Source: Candidatus Micropelagos thuwalensis
GTDB lineage: Bacteria > Pseudomonadota > Alphaproteobacteria > RS24
Direction: 5' to 3'
DNA length: 64,000 nt
Assembly: GCF_000469155.1 (NCBI RefSeq)
Contig: NZ_AWXE01000001.1
Coordinates: forward strand, 1-64,000
Part shown: positions 1 to 10,800 of the stretch, in pieces
How the letters are laid out: each line of letters opens with the position of its first letter
Position numbering within the stretch: position 1 is the stretch's first letter
Made by a program: the position numbers and the translations under genes
The notes under the pieces: model-generated
Seen by the model: the letters and a program-made list of their open reading frames with translations, nothing else
Database searches by the model: none
Told to the model about the DNA's origin: nothing

Positions 1-190
1 CTTCCGTACGACGGATGTGACGGGTGTTTGTCAGTTGCCGAGCGGTACTGAGATGGTTATGCCCGGCGATAATGTTGAGATGGAAGTTGAACTGATTGTG
101 CCAATTGCGATGGAAGAGAAACTGCGCTTTGCGATCCGTGAAGGCGGCAGAACAGTCGGCGCAGGCGTCGTCTCATCAATCATCGAGTAG
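1..190 (+). CDS. tuf: Elongation factor Tu, 3' end (first tuf copy)
   Basis: The last 62 codons plus stop of an EF-Tu gene cut by the window edge. EF-Tu delivers aminoacyl-tRNA to the ribosome as a GTP complex. The sequence is identical base for base to the end of the complete tuf gene (16340-16529), and identity runs 8 bases past the stop before it breaks. Only part of the C-terminal beta-barrel domain is present. It is followed by tRNA-Trp and secE, the usual position of the second tuf copy (tufB) in Proteobacteria. Exact identity of paralogous tuf genes is normally kept by gene conversion. Confidence 0.97.
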   Translation, partial: FRTTDVTGVCQLPSGTEMVMPGDNVEMEVELIVPIAMEEKLRFAIREGGRTVGAGVVSSIIE

Positions 191-198
191 GACTTCTA
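1..198 (+). repeat. Exact direct repeat of the tuf 3' end
   Basis: Bases 1-198 are identical to 16340-16537: the tuf 3' end, its stop codon and 8 bases beyond. The repeat must extend upstream of the window. It is a substrate for recombination between the two tuf copies. Confidence 0.95.
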
Positions 199-223
199 TA
201 AAGGTGAATAGAATTATCGCTTT

Positions 224-299
224 AGGAGTGTAGCTCAATTGGTAGAGCACCGGTCTCCAAAACCGGGGGTTGGGGGTTCGAGTCCCTCCACTCCTGCCA
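224..299 (+). tRNA. tRNA-Trp (anticodon CCA)
   Basis: A 76-nt cloverleaf. The acceptor stem is AGGAGTG (224-230) with CACTCCT (289-295), the discriminator is G and the CCA end is encoded. The D arm carries TAGCTCAATTGGTAGAGCA. The anticodon loop CTCCAAA gives anticodon CCA, reading UGG. The T arm contains GGTTCGAGTCC. It lies 33 bp after tuf and upstream of secE, the standard proteobacterial order, and is probably cotranscribed with both. Confidence 0.97.
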
Positions 300-376
300 C
301 CGGTAAGGAGACACCCTAAAAAGCGTAAGGCTCAATAGGTCTCTGTTAATTAGGCAGGATTTATAAAGTTTTGAAG

Positions 377-402
377 GTCAGGAATAGTTGCGTTATCCTG
401 AC
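377..402 (+). other. Inverted repeat in the secE leader
   Basis: GTCAGGA (377-383) and TCCTGAC (396-402) can form a 7-bp stem with a 12-nt loop, ending 22 bases before the secE start. No function is known; it could be a processing site between tRNA-Trp and the secE mRNA. Confidence 0.4.
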
Positions 403-424
403 ACATAGGAAGAAGAGGCTCATC

Positions 425-616
425 ATGGCAAACCCATTTGGATTTCTGCAGGAAGTTCGTTCCGAAGTCCGCAAGGTTACATGGCCGACACGTCGGGAAA
501 CCATGATTACGACTGTGATGGTTTTCATAATGGCCGTGATTGCTTCTGTTTTCTTTTTCATTGCTGACCAGATATTCGGCTTTTTAGTTCAGCTACTTCT
601 GGATATTGGGAATTAA
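425..616 (+). CDS. secE: Preprotein translocase subunit SecE
   Basis: A 63-residue essential subunit of the SecYEG protein channel in the inner membrane. It has the minimal one-helix SecE form: an amphipathic cytoplasmic segment with the family signature VRKVTWPTRRE (about residues 14-24), then one transmembrane helix (about 28-55). The start is ATG 425, preceded by AGAAGAGG; a longer reading from 371 adds 18 residues that do not match the family. It precedes nusG by 6 bp, the near-universal bacterial pair, and its partner secY is at 26.2 kb. Confidence 0.95.
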   Translation: MANPFGFLQEVRSEVRKVTWPTRRETMITTVMVFIMAVIASVFFFIADQIFGFLVQLLLDIGN

Positions 617-622
617 TAATTG

Positions 623-1153
623 ATGGCTCATAAATGGTACATCGTGCACGCCTATTCTAACTTCGAACAGAAGGTGGCTGACAGCATTCAGGAGCAAGCG
701 CGCATTTCGGGTTTGGAGGATCTCTTTGAAGAAATTCTGGTCCCTACCGAAGAGGTGGTCGAGCTAAGACGTGGACGCAAGGTAAATGCAGAACGCAAGT
801 TTTTCCCCGGTTATGTGCTGGTTAAAGTGGATTTGACAGATGATGCATATCATTTGGTAAAAAATACACCGAAGGTTACGGGTTTTCTGGGTGCTGAAAA
901 CCGTCCGACACCTATCCCTCAACGCGAAGTTGATCGCATCGTTAATCAGGTGCAAGAGGGGGTAGAGCGTCCGAAACCTTCAGTGATTTACGAAATTGGC
1001 GAGCAGATCCGTGTTTGTGACGGGCCTTTCGCTTCCTTCAACGGTCTTGTCGAAGAGATTGATGAAGAAAAGGCACGGTTGAAAGTTTCCGTGTCAATTT
1101 TCGGTCGGGCTACGCCGGTCGAGCTTGAATATGGGCAGGTTGAAAAACTCTGA
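623..1153 (+). CDS. nusG: Transcription termination/antitermination protein NusG
   Basis: A 176-residue elongation factor that binds the RNA polymerase clamp and couples it to S10 or Rho. The NGN domain begins [14 protein letters not shown] (residues 4-17) and includes FFPGYVLVK. The C-terminal KOW domain follows from [14 protein letters not shown] 623 gives the canonical MAHKWY start; the upstream TTG at 620 would add one residue. It sits 6 bp behind secE. The next gene, rplK, follows a 95-bp gap with a weak promoter candidate. Confidence 0.96.
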   Translation: MAHKWYIVHAYSNFEQKVADSIQEQARISGLEDLFEEILVPTEEVVELRRGRKVNAERKFFPGYVLVKVDLTDDAYHLVKNTPKVTGFLGAENRPTPIPQREVDRIVNQVQEGVERPKPSVIYEIGEQIRVCDGPFASFNGLVEEIDEEKARLKVSVSIFGRATPVELEYGQVEKL

Positions 1154-1177
1154 ACATGAATAACGCGGGAGCGTCAT

Positions 1178-1204
1178 TTGACGTGTTGGACCGCGGACCA
1201 TAAT
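1178..1204 (+). promoter_or_regulatory. Weak promoter candidate for rplKAJL
   Basis: TTGACG (1178-1183) and CATAAT (1199-1204) are separated by 15 bases, shorter than the usual 16-18. A hairpin with stems 1212-1218 and 1226-1232 follows, just before the rplK ribosome-binding site. A promoter between nusG and rplK is known in other bacteria, but this call rests only on the hexamers. Confidence 0.3.
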
Positions 1205-1248
1205 CGCAATGCCGGAAGTTGGATGCTTCTGGATGAAAGGAACGAGAG

Positions 1249-1680
1249 ATGGCTAAAAAGATTGAAGGCTACCTGAAAATGCAGGTGCCGGCGGGAGGCG
1301 CAAGCCCATCCCCGCCCATCGGTCCAGCGCTGGGACAGCGTGGGTTGAATATCATGGAATTTTGCAAGGCGTTTAATGCCAAGACGCAGGAAATGGAAAA
1401 AGATATTCCTATTCCAACAATTGTGACGATCTTCGAAGACAAGTCTTTCACATTCGAGATTAAGACGCCGCCAGCTTCTTTTTATCTCAGAAAGGCAGCT
1501 AAATTATCCAAAGGTGGCAGTCTGCCAGGTCGTGAAGTTGCCGGGTCTGTCACGATGGATCAGTGTCGTGAAATCGCCAATGAGAAATTAAAAGACCTCA
1601 ATACCAATGATGTGGAACAAGCTGCCAAGCAAATTGCTGGTTCTGCCCGCGCCATGGGTCTAGAAGTGAGGGGGGCGTAA
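1249..1680 (+). CDS. rplK: 50S ribosomal protein L11
   Basis: A 143-residue protein that binds the GTPase-associated region of 23S rRNA and forms the base of the L7/L12 stalk; it is also needed for RelA activation. The N-terminal domain contains the Pro-rich [20 protein letters not shown] segment. The C-terminal rRNA-binding domain ends in [15 protein letters not shown] 1249 follows GGAACGAGAG. Its TAA overlaps the rplA start (TAATG), which indicates translational coupling. Confidence 0.97.
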   Translation: MAKKIEGYLKMQVPAGGASPSPPIGPALGQRGLNIMEFCKAFNAKTQEMEKDIPIPTIVTIFEDKSFTFEIKTPPASFYLRKAAKLSKGGSLPGREVAGSVTMDQCREIANEKLKDLNTNDVEQAAKQIAGSARAMGLEVRGA

Positions 1681-2375
1681 TGGCTACTGCAAAACGCATT
1701 AAATCCGCCAGAGAAGGCATTGACCCCAAAAAACTATATTCCCTTGAGGAAGCCGTAAAGCTTGTTAAAGAACGCGCAACCGCGAAATTTGACGAAACCA
1801 TTGAGGTTGCTTTGAATCTTGGCGTTGACCCGCGTCACGCTGACCAAATGGTTCGCGGCGTCGTTGAATTGCCGAATGGTAGTGGACGTTCTGTTCGTGT
1901 TGCTGTTTTTGCAAAAGACGCCAAAGCTGATGAGGCCAAGGAAGCCGGTGCAGATTTAGTCGGTGCTGAGGATCTTATGGAAACGGTTCAGGCTGGCACA
2001 ATCGATTTTGATCGGTGCATTGCCACGCCGGATATGATGCCGCTTGTTGGTCGCTTGGGTAAAGTGCTTGGCCCGCGTAATTTGATGCCGAATCCGAAAG
2101 TTGGCACTGTGACGACAGATGTTGCCGAAGCTGTTAAGGCGGCTAAGGGTGGTGCGGTTGAATTCCGTGTAGAAAAAGCGGGTATTGTTCATGCTGGTGT
2201 TGGTAAGGCCAGTTTCAGTGAAGAGCAAATTACCGGAAATGTTCAGGCATTCTTGACTGCTGTACAAAAAGCGCGCCCTAGCGGTGCGAAAGGAACATTT
2301 ATTAAACGTATCGCGCTGAGTTCCTCTATGGGGCCTGGTGTGAAGATTGACGTCGCGGCTGCTGCCGACGGCTAA
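1680..2375 (+). CDS. rplA: 50S ribosomal protein L1
   Basis: A 231-residue protein that forms the mobile L1 stalk, which helps deacylated tRNA leave the E site. The signature [18 protein letters not shown] lies near the C-terminus, and the two-domain L1 fold is recognisable ([17 protein letters not shown] in the middle). The start overlaps the rplK stop by one base. In E. coli L1 represses its own operon by binding the rplK leader; whether the hairpin at 1212-1232 serves that purpose here is unknown. Confidence 0.97.
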   Translation: MATAKRIKSAREGIDPKKLYSLEEAVKLVKERATAKFDETIEVALNLGVDPRHADQMVRGVVELPNGSGRSVRVAVFAKDAKADEAKEAGADLVGAEDLMETVQAGTIDFDRCIATPDMMPLVGRLGKVLGPRNLMPNPKVGTVTTDVAEAVKAAKGGAVEFRVEKAGIVHAGVGKASFSEEQITGNVQAFLTAVQKARPSGAKGTFIKRIALSSSMGPGVKIDVAAAADG

Positions 2376-2648
2376 ATATTTGGCGTTTGCGCCAGATAGG
2401 CGGTTTTACCGTCGAATGACTGTCCGAGATTTCGGGTGTCGCTATTAGCGGCTTAATTTCCCGGATGAGACGGGTGAAGGTTTTACCGGTTTTACCGGTT
2501 TGGGCTGGACCCGGGACAGATGAACTGTCGATTTATCTGAGCTTTGGCTTAGCTAACTGGGCAAAACTGAACCGGTGTGTCGTTTAGGCTTTATAGGCCA
2601 CGACGTCCGCCCCCAAGCGCACAGGGGTTGTGCGCACGGAGAGAGAAA
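2376..2648 (+). promoter_or_regulatory. rplJ leader region (candidate L10 autoregulatory leader)
   Basis: A 273-bp non-coding stretch before rplJ. It contains small hairpins (GGCG/CGCC at 2382-2393; GACAG/CTGTC at 2515-2529) and a repeated TTTTACCGG motif around 2480-2500. L10-L7/L12 binding to a long structured leader is the known control of rplJL in many bacteria, and the length and position fit. I could not fold it to confirm the L10-leader consensus. Confidence 0.45.
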
Positions 2649-3164
2649 GTGGATAGAGCGACAAAAGAAAAGCTCGTTGAGCACTTCGGTGGCGTCTTTG
2701 CAGATGCTGGCGTTGTGGTTGTCACCCACTATGCCGGGTTGACGGTGCCGCAAATGGAAGATCTGCGTCATCGTGCGGCCGAGGTTGGCGGTAGCGTAAA
2801 AGTTACCAAGAACCGTTTGGTTAAACTCGCTCTCGCAGATACTAATGCTGAACCTCTGGTTGACCTTTTTAACGGCCCAACTGCGATCGTCTATTCTGAA
2901 GATCCAGTCGCCGCGCCAAAGATTGCCGCTGATTTTGCTAAAGATAACCAAGACCTAAAATTATTGGGTGGGGTTATGGGCGACAAAATCCTGAATGAGG
3001 TTGAGGTTAAAAATCTGGCATCATTGCCATCATTGGATGCTCTTAGGGGCAAACTTGTCGGATTATTGAATGCACCAGCTACAAAAATAGCCGGTGTAAC
3101 GCAAGCCCCTGCTGGTCAACTGGCGCGGGTTATTGGTGCTTATGCTGCGAAGGGTGAGGCTTAA
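2649..3164 (+). CDS. rplJ: 50S ribosomal protein L10
   Basis: A 171-residue stalk protein. It binds 23S rRNA through its N-terminal domain and carries L7/L12 dimers on its C-terminal helix. The start is GTG 2649, giving VDRATKEKLVEHF after the ribosome-binding site GGAGAGAAA. The open frame runs upstream to 2577, but those residues are Arg/Pro-rich and unlike L10. It ends in an Ala/Gly-rich helix (APAGQLARVIGAYAAK). rplL follows by 36 bp and is probably co-regulated through the leader. Confidence 0.95.
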   Translation: MDRATKEKLVEHFGGVFADAGVVVVTHYAGLTVPQMEDLRHRAAEVGGSVKVTKNRLVKLALADTNAEPLVDLFNGPTAIVYSEDPVAAPKIAADFAKDNQDLKLLGGVMGDKILNEVEVKNLASLPSLDALRGKLVGLLNAPATKIAGVTQAPAGQLARVIGAYAAKGEA

Positions 3165-3200
3165 TTAAAGCCAATCCGGATATTTGAAGGAGTAGAAAAT

Positions 3201-3578
3201 ATGGCTGATCTTGAAAAGATTGCTGAAGAACTCTCAAGCCTGACAGTGCTTGAAGCTGCAGAACTGTCAACACTTCTTGAAGAGAAGTGGGGCGTTTCTG
3301 CTGCGGCCCCAGTAGCTGTTGCTGCTGCGGCTCCTGCAGGCGATGCTGGTGGTGCTGCTGAAGAAAAAGACAGCTTCACCATTGTTCTGGCTGCTGCTGG
3401 CGACCAGAAAATCAACGTCATCAAAGAGGTTCGGGCGATTACCGGCCTTGGTTTGAAAGAAGCTAAGGAAATCGTGGAAAGCGCACCGAAAGATGTCAAA
3501 GAAGACGTTCCAGCTGCAGAAGCCAACGAGTTGAAAGAAAAACTCGAAGCCGCAGGTGCTACTGTAGAGCTTAAATAA
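3201..3578 (+). CDS. rplL: 50S ribosomal protein L7/L12
   Basis: A 125-residue acidic stalk protein, present in several copies per ribosome, that recruits the translational GTPases. The N-terminal dimerisation helices (about 1-35) are joined by an Ala/Pro/Gly hinge (about 36-55) to the factor-binding C-terminal domain with [20 protein letters not shown] strong AGGAG lies upstream. It is followed by a very stable hairpin before rpoB. Confidence 0.98.
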   Translation: MADLEKIAEELSSLTVLEAAELSTLLEEKWGVSAAAPVAVAAAAPAGDAGGAAEEKDSFTIVLAAAGDQKINVIKEVRAITGLGLKEAKEIVESAPKDVKEDVPAAEANELKEKLEAAGATVELK

Positions 3579-3584
3579 GTTGAT

Positions 3585-3606
3585 GGGGCGGGGTTAGCCC
3601 CGCCCC
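3585..3606 (+). terminator. GC-rich hairpin between rplL and rpoB (attenuator or processing site)
   Basis: GGGGCGGGG (3585-3593) and CCCCGCCCC (3598-3606) form a perfect 9-bp stem with loop TTAG, starting 7 bases after the rplL stop. No T-run follows, so it should be a partial terminator, an mRNA 3'-end stabiliser or an RNase III-like processing site. In E. coli the same gap carries an attenuator that sets the excess of L7/L12 over RNA polymerase. Confidence 0.8.
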
Positions 3607-3688
3607 TGACATCCTCATCCACGGAGTGTGGGGATGCGTATATTACTTATTACTCCGTAAAATTTATTGCTGCGAGCGAGGAAACCAC

Positions 3689-6600
3689 ATGTCGCAAGCT
3701 TATGCCGGACGCAAACGTATAAGACGCTCTTTTGGACGTATCCCTAAAGTTCTGGATATGCCTAACCTCATTGAGGTTCAAAAATATTCCTATGATCAGT
3801 TTTTGCAGGCGGAAGAACCTGATGGCGGTCGGGAAGATATGGGCCTGCAGGCCGTATTTAAATCGGTTTTTCCAATCGATGATTTCGCGAAAACATCTCG
3901 ACTGGAATTCGTATCTTATGAATTTGAACAACCGAAATATGATGTTGAGGAATGTCAACAACGTGGCATGACCTTTGCCGCTCCACTCAAGGTTACGCTC
4001 AATCTCATTGTTTATGATGTAGATGAGGAAACCGAGGCACGTTCAATTAAAGGCATTAAACAACAAGAAGTTTACATGGGCGATTTGCCGCTTATGACTT
4101 CTAACGGCACATTTGTTGTGAATGGCACCGAGCGGGTTATTGTTTCTCAAATGCACCGGAGCCCTGGCGTATTTTTTGATCATGATCGCGGGAAAACCCA
4201 TGCCTCAGGCAAGCTTCTGTTTGCGGCGCGCGTTATCCCTTATCGTGGCTCCTGGCTCGATTTTGAATTTGACGCTAAAGATATTCTTTTTGTACGTATT
4301 GATCGCCGTCGGAAACTGCCGGCAACAATGCTGTTGCATGCGCTTGACTTTGATGATGAAGAAATCTTGTCTCTGTTCTATGAAAGCATCAACTTCTCGC
4401 GCAAGGATGATAAATGGGTTACACCTTTTGATAAGGATGCCCGTCGCGGTACAAAACCTGCTTTTGATTTAATTGACGCCAAAACTGGAAAAGTGGCAAT
4501 TGAAGCTGGCAAGAAAATTACCCCGCGCCTTGCTAAAAACCTCGAAGAAGATGGGCTTGAAAATCTTCTCGTCAGTGATGAGGAAGTGATTGGTCGTTTC
4601 CTTGCTGAAGAGGTCTTCAACATGGAAACTGGTGAGATCTATGCCGAAGCCGGTGACGAGATTACCGAAGACTTGCTTGCTTCATTGCTTGAAAATGGTC
4701 ACACGGAAATTTCCACACTGAATACGGATCCGATTAATAAAGGTCCGTTTATCCGTAACACGTTGCAGGCGGATAAGTCTTCAGACAAGCTGACAGCGCT
4801 TGAAGAAATTTATCGTGTCATGCGCCCGGGTGAGCCGCCGACAGCTGAGACAGCTCAAACCCTGTTTGATGGTCTTTTCTTTGATGAAGAAAGATATGAC
4901 CTTTCATCTGTTGGCCGTGTGAAAATGAATATTCGTCTTGAATTGGATTGTGATGACGATGTCAAAATTCTAAGGAAAGAAGATATCGTCGCCGTAATGC
5001 GGACACTTGTTGATTTGCGTGATGGCAAGGGCGAGATTGACGATATCGATAATCTTGGAAACCGTCGTGTGCGGTCCGTCGGTGAGCTGATGGAAAACCA
5101 ATATCGTGTCGGTCTTTTGCGCATGGAGCGTGCTATTCGTGAGCGCATGAGTTCTGTCGATAATGATACGGTGATGCCGCAGGATTTGATTAATGCAAAA
5201 CCTGCTGCTGCTGCGGTTCGTGAGTTCTTTGGGTCATCCCAGCTTTCTCAGTTCATGGACCAAACCAATCCTCTTTCTGAGATTACGCATAAGCGTCGTC
5301 TTTCAGCCCTTGGCCCGGGTGGTTTAACGCGTGAACGAGCAGGTTTTGAAGTGCGTGACGTACACCCAACACATTACGGCAGAATTTGCCCGATTGAAAC
5401 GCCAGAGGGGCCGAATATCGGTCTCATTAACTCGCTGGCGACATTTGCTCGTATCAATAAATATGGCTTCATTGAGAGCCCTTACCGTAAAGTGGTTGAC
5501 GGTAAAGTGACGGATCAGGTGGATTATCTTTCTGCGATGGAAGAAGCCCGATACCGTGTGGCGCAGGCGACAATTTCATTTAATGAAAAAGGTGTCATTG
5601 AAAATGAGCTAATTAACTGTCGTGTGAATGGCGACTTTGAGATGGTGCCGCCTGAAATGGTGAATTATCTTGATGTATCACCTAAGCAGATTGTTTCTGT
5701 TGCGGCGGCGTTAATTCCTTTCCTTGAAAATGATGACGCAAACAGAGCGCTTATGGGTTCCAATATGATGCGTCAGGCTGTGCCGCTGCTGCAAGCAGAT
5801 GCGCCGCTTGTTGGTACAGGTATGGAAGAAGTTGTTGCGAGAGACAGCGGTGCGGCTGTGACCGCCCGTCGCTCCGGTATTGTTGATCAGGTTGACGCGA
5901 CGCGTATTGTTGTGCGTGTTACGGAAGAGGTCGATGCCTCAAAATCTGGCGTTGATATTTACAATCTTCGGAAGTTCCAGCGTTCTAATCAGTCCACTTG
6001 TATTAATCAGCGTCCGCTGGTTAGGGTAGGTGACCGTGTTCAGGCTGGTGATGTCGTTGCCGACGGCCCTTCCACCGAATTAGGTGAATTGGCACTTGGT
6101 CGTAACGTGCTTGTCGCGTTTATGCCATGGAATGGTTACAACTTCGAAGACTCAATTCTGATTTCGGAACGCATTGTGCGCGATGATGTGTTTACCTCGG
6201 TTCATATTGAAGAGTTCGAAATCATGTCCCGTGATACTAAGCTGGGGCCTGAAGAAATTACGCGTGATATACCCAATGTCGGTGAGGATGCTCTGCGTAA
6301 CCTCGATGAAGCCGGTATTGTTTATATTGGCGCGGAGGTGAACCCAGGCGACATTCTGGTCGGTAAGATTACACCGAAGGGTGAAAGCCCTATGACACCG
6401 GAAGAAAAACTTCTGCGTGCCATTTTTGGAGAGAAAGCCTCTGATGTGAGAGACACATCCCTGAAACTTCCGCCCGGTGCATCGGGTACGGTTGTGGAGG
6501 TGCGTGTTTTCAACCGTCACGGCATTGAAAAAGACGAACGTGCATTGGCCATTGAGCGTGAGGAAATCGAAGCCCTCGCAAAAGACCGTGATGATGAATT

Positions 6601-7780
6601 ATTCATCCTTGAGCGTAATGTTTATGACAGACTGCAAGAGTTGTTAAACGGCAAAATTGCCGCCAGCGGTCCAAAGGATATTTCGTCGGAAACAAAAATC
6701 ACGGAAGCCTTGCTTGAGGATGTGCCGCGCAGTCAGTGGTGGCAGATTGCTCTCAAAAATGACAAAGCTATGTCCGAAGTCGAAGCCTTGAAAAAGCAGT
6801 TTGAAGACAGCAGAGCAGCTCTGGAAGCTCGCTTTGAGGACAAGGTTGAAAAGCTTCAGCGTGGTGATGAGTTGCCGCCGGGCGTGATGAAAATGGTCAA
6901 GGTCTATGTTGCTGTTAAGCGTAAGCTGCAACCTGGCGATAAAATGGCCGGTCGTCATGGTAACAAAGGTGTTATCAGCCGGATTATGCCTGTTGAAGAC
7001 ATGCCTTATCTTGAGGACGGTACACCTGTTGATATTGTTCTCAACCCGCTAGGTGTGCCAAGCCGGATGAATGTCGGTCAAATTCTTGAAACCCATTTGG
7101 GTTGGGCGTGTTCAGGTCTTGGTAAGCAGGTTTCAGATGCGATTACCGCCTACGAGCAAAGCGGCGATGCTTCTCAGGTTAAGCAGACGCTTGCCGGTAT
7201 TTATGAAGGCGATAATGGTGTCGAGGAGTTATCCGAAGGCGAAGCCGTTGAAATGAGCTACACGCTTAGAAAAGGTGTGCCAATGGCTACGCCGGTATTT
7301 GACGGCGCAGTTGAAGAGGACATTGTTGACGTGTTGTCCAATGCGGGGATGGATGCGTCCGGTCAGGTCGTTCTTAGGGACGGGCGGACCGGTGAGGTCT
7401 TTGATCGTAAAGTGACGGTTGGCTATATTTATATGCTGAAACTTCACCACTTGGTTGATGATAAAATCCACGCACGTTCTATCGGGCCATACAGTCTTGT
7501 CACGCAACAACCACTTGGCGGTAAAGCGCAATTTGGTGGTCAGCGATTTGGTGAGATGGAAGTTTGGGCGTTGGAAGCTTATGGTGCTGCCTATACGTTA
7601 CAGGAAATGTTGACCGTTAAGTCAGATGATGTGGCGGGTAGAACCAAGGTCTATGAAGCCATTGTTAAAGGCGATGATGCTTTCGAGGCAGGTATTCCTG
7701 AGAGCTTCAATGTCTTGGTTAAAGAAATTCGTTCACTCGGCCTCAATGTCGAACTGACGGAAAGTAAACAGAGCGAGTAG
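3689..7780 (+). CDS. rpoB: DNA-directed RNA polymerase subunit beta
   Basis: A 1363-residue beta subunit of core RNA polymerase. The rifampicin pocket ([20 protein letters not shown] and following [12 protein letters not shown]) keeps the drug-sensitive residues; relative to E. coli I notice an N-to-T change in the QNNPLS segment. The active-site loop GRHGNKGV and the C-terminal clamp segment [19 protein letters not shown] are present. ATG 3689 gives [16 protein letters not shown]; an in-frame extension to 3626 crosses the spacer and is unlike RpoB. rpoC follows after 56 bp. Confidence 0.98.
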   Translation: MSQAYAGRKRIRRSFGRIPKVLDMPNLIEVQKYSYDQFLQAEEPDGGREDMGLQAVFKSVFPIDDFAKTSRLEFVSYEFEQPKYDVEECQQRGMTFAAPLKVTLNLIVYDVDEETEARSIKGIKQQEVYMGDLPLMTSNGTFVVNGTERVIVSQMHRSPGVFFDHDRGKTHASGKLLFAARVIPYRGSWLDFEFDAKDILFVRIDRRRKLPATMLLHALDFDDEEILSLFYESINFSRKDDKWVTPFDKDARRGTKPAFDLIDAKTGKVAIEAGKKITPRLAKNLEEDGLENLLVSDEEVIGRFLAEEVFNMETGEIYAEAGDEITEDLLASLLENGHTEISTLNTDPINKGPFIRNTLQADKSSDKLTALEEIYRVMRPGEPPTAETAQTLFDGLFFDEERYDLSSVGRVKMNIRLELDCDDDVKILRKEDIVAVMRTLVDLRDGKGEIDDIDNLGNRRVRSVGELMENQYRVGLLRMERAIRERMSSVDNDTVMPQDLINAKPAAAAVREFFGSSQLSQFMDQTNPLSEITHKRRLSALGPGGLTRERAGFEVRDVHPTHYGRICPIETPEGPNIGLINSLATFARINKYGFIESPYRKVVDGKVTDQVDYLSAMEEARYRVAQATISFNEKGVIENELINCRVNGDFEMVPPEMVNYLDVSPKQIVSVAAALIPFLENDDANRALMGSNMMRQAVPLLQADAPLVGTGMEEVVARDSGAAVTARRSGIVDQVDATRIVVRVTEEVDASKSGVDIYNLRKFQRSNQSTCINQRPLVRVGDRVQAGDVVADGPSTELGELALGRNVLVAFMPWNGYNFEDSILISERIVRDDVFTSVHIEEFEIMSRDTKLGPEEITRDIPNVGEDALRNLDEAGIVYIGAEVNPGDILVGKITPKGESPMTPEEKLLRAIFGEKASDVRDTSLKLPPGASGTVVEVRVFNRHGIEKDERALAIEREEIEALAKDRDDELFILERNVYDRLQELLNGKIAASGPKDISSETKITEALLEDVPRSQWWQIALKNDKAMSEVEALKKQFEDSRAALEARFEDKVEKLQRGDELPPGVMKMVKVYVAVKRKLQPGDKMAGRHGNKGVISRIMPVEDMPYLEDGTPVDIVLNPLGVPSRMNVGQILETHLGWACSGLGKQVSDAITAYEQSGDASQVKQTLAGIYEGDNGVEELSEGEAVEMSYTLRKGVPMATPVFDGAVEEDIVDVLSNAGMDASGQVVLRDGRTGEVFDRKVTVGYIYMLKLHHLVDDKIHARSIGPYSLVTQQPLGGKAQFGGQRFGEMEVWALEAYGAAYTLQEMLTVKSDDVAGRTKVYEAIVKGDDAFEAGIPESFNVLVKEIRSLGLNVELTESKQSE

Positions 7781-7836
7781 TTAATTCGTACCACAGTCGG
7801 CAGATGGCCTGCTGACCAGAGAAGGAGAAACGACCT

Positions 7837-10800
7837 ATGAATCAAGAGGTCATGAATATCTTCGGCCCTCAAGGGGGCGTTCAAATGTTTGACCAGATTA
7901 GGATTTCCATCGCGAGTCCTGAAAAGATTTTGTCCTGGTCATATGGCGAAATTAAAAAGCCTGAAACAATCAATTATCGTACTTTCAAGCCAGAGCGTGA
8001 CGGTCTTTTCTGTGCCAGAATTTTTGGGCCTATCAAGGATTATGAATGTCTGTGCGGCAAATATAAGCGCATGAAATATAAAGATATTATCTGCGAAAAA
8101 TGCGGTGTCGAGGTGACGTTGACCAAGGTACGCCGTGAGCGTATGGGCCATATTGAACTGGCTGCTCCTGTTGCGCATATCTGGTTTTTGAAATCATTGC
8201 CAAGTCGTATCGGTCTGTTGTTGGATATGACATTGAAAGACCTGGAGCGTGTGCTTTATTTTGAGAACTTTATTGTTCTCGATCCTATGCTGACGGGTTT
8301 GAGTAAAGGCCAGTTGCTGACCGAAGATGAATATTATGAAGCCATGGATGAGTATGGCGATGATAGTTTTGTCGCCGGTATCGGTGCTGAAGCCATCCGT
8401 ATTATGCTCGCCGAGCTGGATCTCGAAGAACTTCGTGACTTTTTGAAAGTTGAAATCGCAGAAGCCACGACTGAGTTGAAGCCAAAGAAACTTGCTAAGC
8501 GCCTTAAGGTTGTTGAAGCCTTTTTGAAGTCAAATAACCGTCCTGAATGGATGATTATGACTGTCATTCCGGTTATTCCGCCGGAACTGCGTCCGCTTGT
8601 ACCGCTGGATGGTGGTCGTTTTGCAACCTCTGACCTGAACGATTTGTATCGCCGCGTCATCAACCGTAACAATCGTTTGAAAAGACTGATTGAGTTGCGT
8701 GCGCCGGATATCATTATCCGTAACGAAAAGCGTATGCTTCAGGAGTCTGTCGATGCGTTATTTGATAATGGACGTCGTGGTCGGGTGATTACGGGAGCGA
8801 ACAAGCGTCCGTTGAAATCACTCTCTGATATGTTGAAAGGTAAGCAAGGGCGTTTCCGTCAGAACTTGCTCGGTAAACGTGTTGATTATTCTGGTCGTTC
8901 GGTGATTGTGGTCGGCCCGGAGCTAAAATTGCATCAATGCGGCCTGCCGAAGAAAATGGCGCTGGAACTGTTTAAACCATTTATTTATGCACGGCTTGAG
9001 GCCAAAGGCCTGTCTTCTACTGTTAAGCAGTCTAAGAAGATGGTTGAGAAAGCACGTCCTGAAGTTTGGGATATTCTGGATGAAGTTATTCGTGAGCATC
9101 CGGTTTTGTTGAACCGTGCGCCGACGCTTCACCGTCTTGGTATCCAGGCATTTGAGCCGGTTTTGATTGAAGGTAAAGCCATTCAATTACACCCGCTTGT
9201 TTGTGCTGCTTTTAATGCGGACTTTGACGGCGACCAAATGGCTGTTCATGTGCCGCTGTCGCTTGAGGCACAGCTTGAAGCGCGTGTTTTGATGATGTCC
9301 ACGAATAATATTCTTCATCCGGCTAACGGGTCCCCGATTATTGTTCCGTCTCAGGATATTGTCCTTGGCCTTTATTATATCACTCTGATGCGTGAAGGCG
9401 CCCCAGGTGAAGGTATGGTTTTTGCCACAATGTCGGAAGTCGAGCATGCACTCGATAACGGTGTTGTGACCATTCACACTAAGATTAAAGCACGGGTTGG
9501 CAGTTTTGATGATGAAGGTAACCCGATTACCGAAATCGTCGAAACCACCCCAGGTCGGATGATGGTCGCGCAGGAACTGCCAAAACATCCTGCTGTCCCT
9601 TATTCAACGGTGAACAAATTGCTTACGAAGAAAGAAATTTCTAAAGCGATTAACTCTGTCTATCGCCATTGCGGTCAAAAAGAGACAGTTCTGTTCTGTG
9701 ACCACATCATGTTCCTCGGTTTCCGTCAGGCCTGTAAGGCGGGTATTTCCTTTGGTAAAGACGATATGGTCATTCCTGAAGAGAAGCTGCCACTGATAGA
9801 TGAAACTCAGCAACTCGCTAAGGAATATGAACAGCAATATATTGATGGCCTGATTACGCAAGGCGAGAAATATAACAAAGTTGTTGATGCCTGGGCGAAG
9901 TGTACCGATCGTGTGGCTGAAGTGATGATGGGTAAAATTTCATCCCTGAATCCTGAGGATGCTGATCCGAACGGCTTTATTAATTCCATCTACATGATGG
10001 CTCATTCTGGTGCGCGTGGTTCACCTGCTCAGATGAAGCAATTGGCTGGTATGCGTGGTCTGATGGCGAAACCTTCTGGTGAAATTATCGAAACGCCGAT
10101 TATTTCAAATTTTAAAGAAGGTCTTTCGGTTCTGGAATACTTCAACTCCACTCACGGGGCCCGTAAAGGCCTTGCTGATACAGCTCTGAAAACTGCTAAC
10201 TCCGGTTATCTGACCCGTCGTCTTGTTGATGTTGCACAAGATTGCATCATTACGGAAGATGATTGCGGTACATCCGAAGGTTTGACTGTTTCTGCTGTAA
10301 TTGATGCAGGTGAAGTGATCACATCTTTGTCTGAACGTGTTCTTGGTCGTGTTCCGACGGATGATGTTGTTGATCCGGTTACCGGGGAAGTTATCGTCAA
10401 AAAAGGCGAGATGATCCTCGAAGAGCATGCCGATGCGATTGACTCGGCAAATCTTGTTGGTATCAAAATTAGATCTGTTCTGACCTGTGAAACACGTCAC
10501 GGTGTTTGCGCTCATTGTTACGGTCGTGACCTTGCACGCGGAACGCCTGTGAATATGGGTGAAGCTGTTGGTGTTATTGCCGCACAGTCTATTGGTGAGC
10601 CTGGTACGCAGCTGACGATGCGGACGTTCCACATTGGTGGTACGGCGCAGGTGGTTGACCAATCTTTCGTGGAAGCCAATGCCGATGGTTTGATTTCTCT
10701 TGAGAATGTCAATGTCGTTTCAGATAGTGCAGGCAGGCTTGTTGTTATGGATCGTAACGTCACAGTTAAGATTGTTGATGAAAACGGTCTTGAACGTGCA

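Noticed and set aside
10105-10662. A 185-codon - strand frame inside rpoC
   Set aside because: Antisense shadow of a strongly conserved gene; composition follows the complementary codons.
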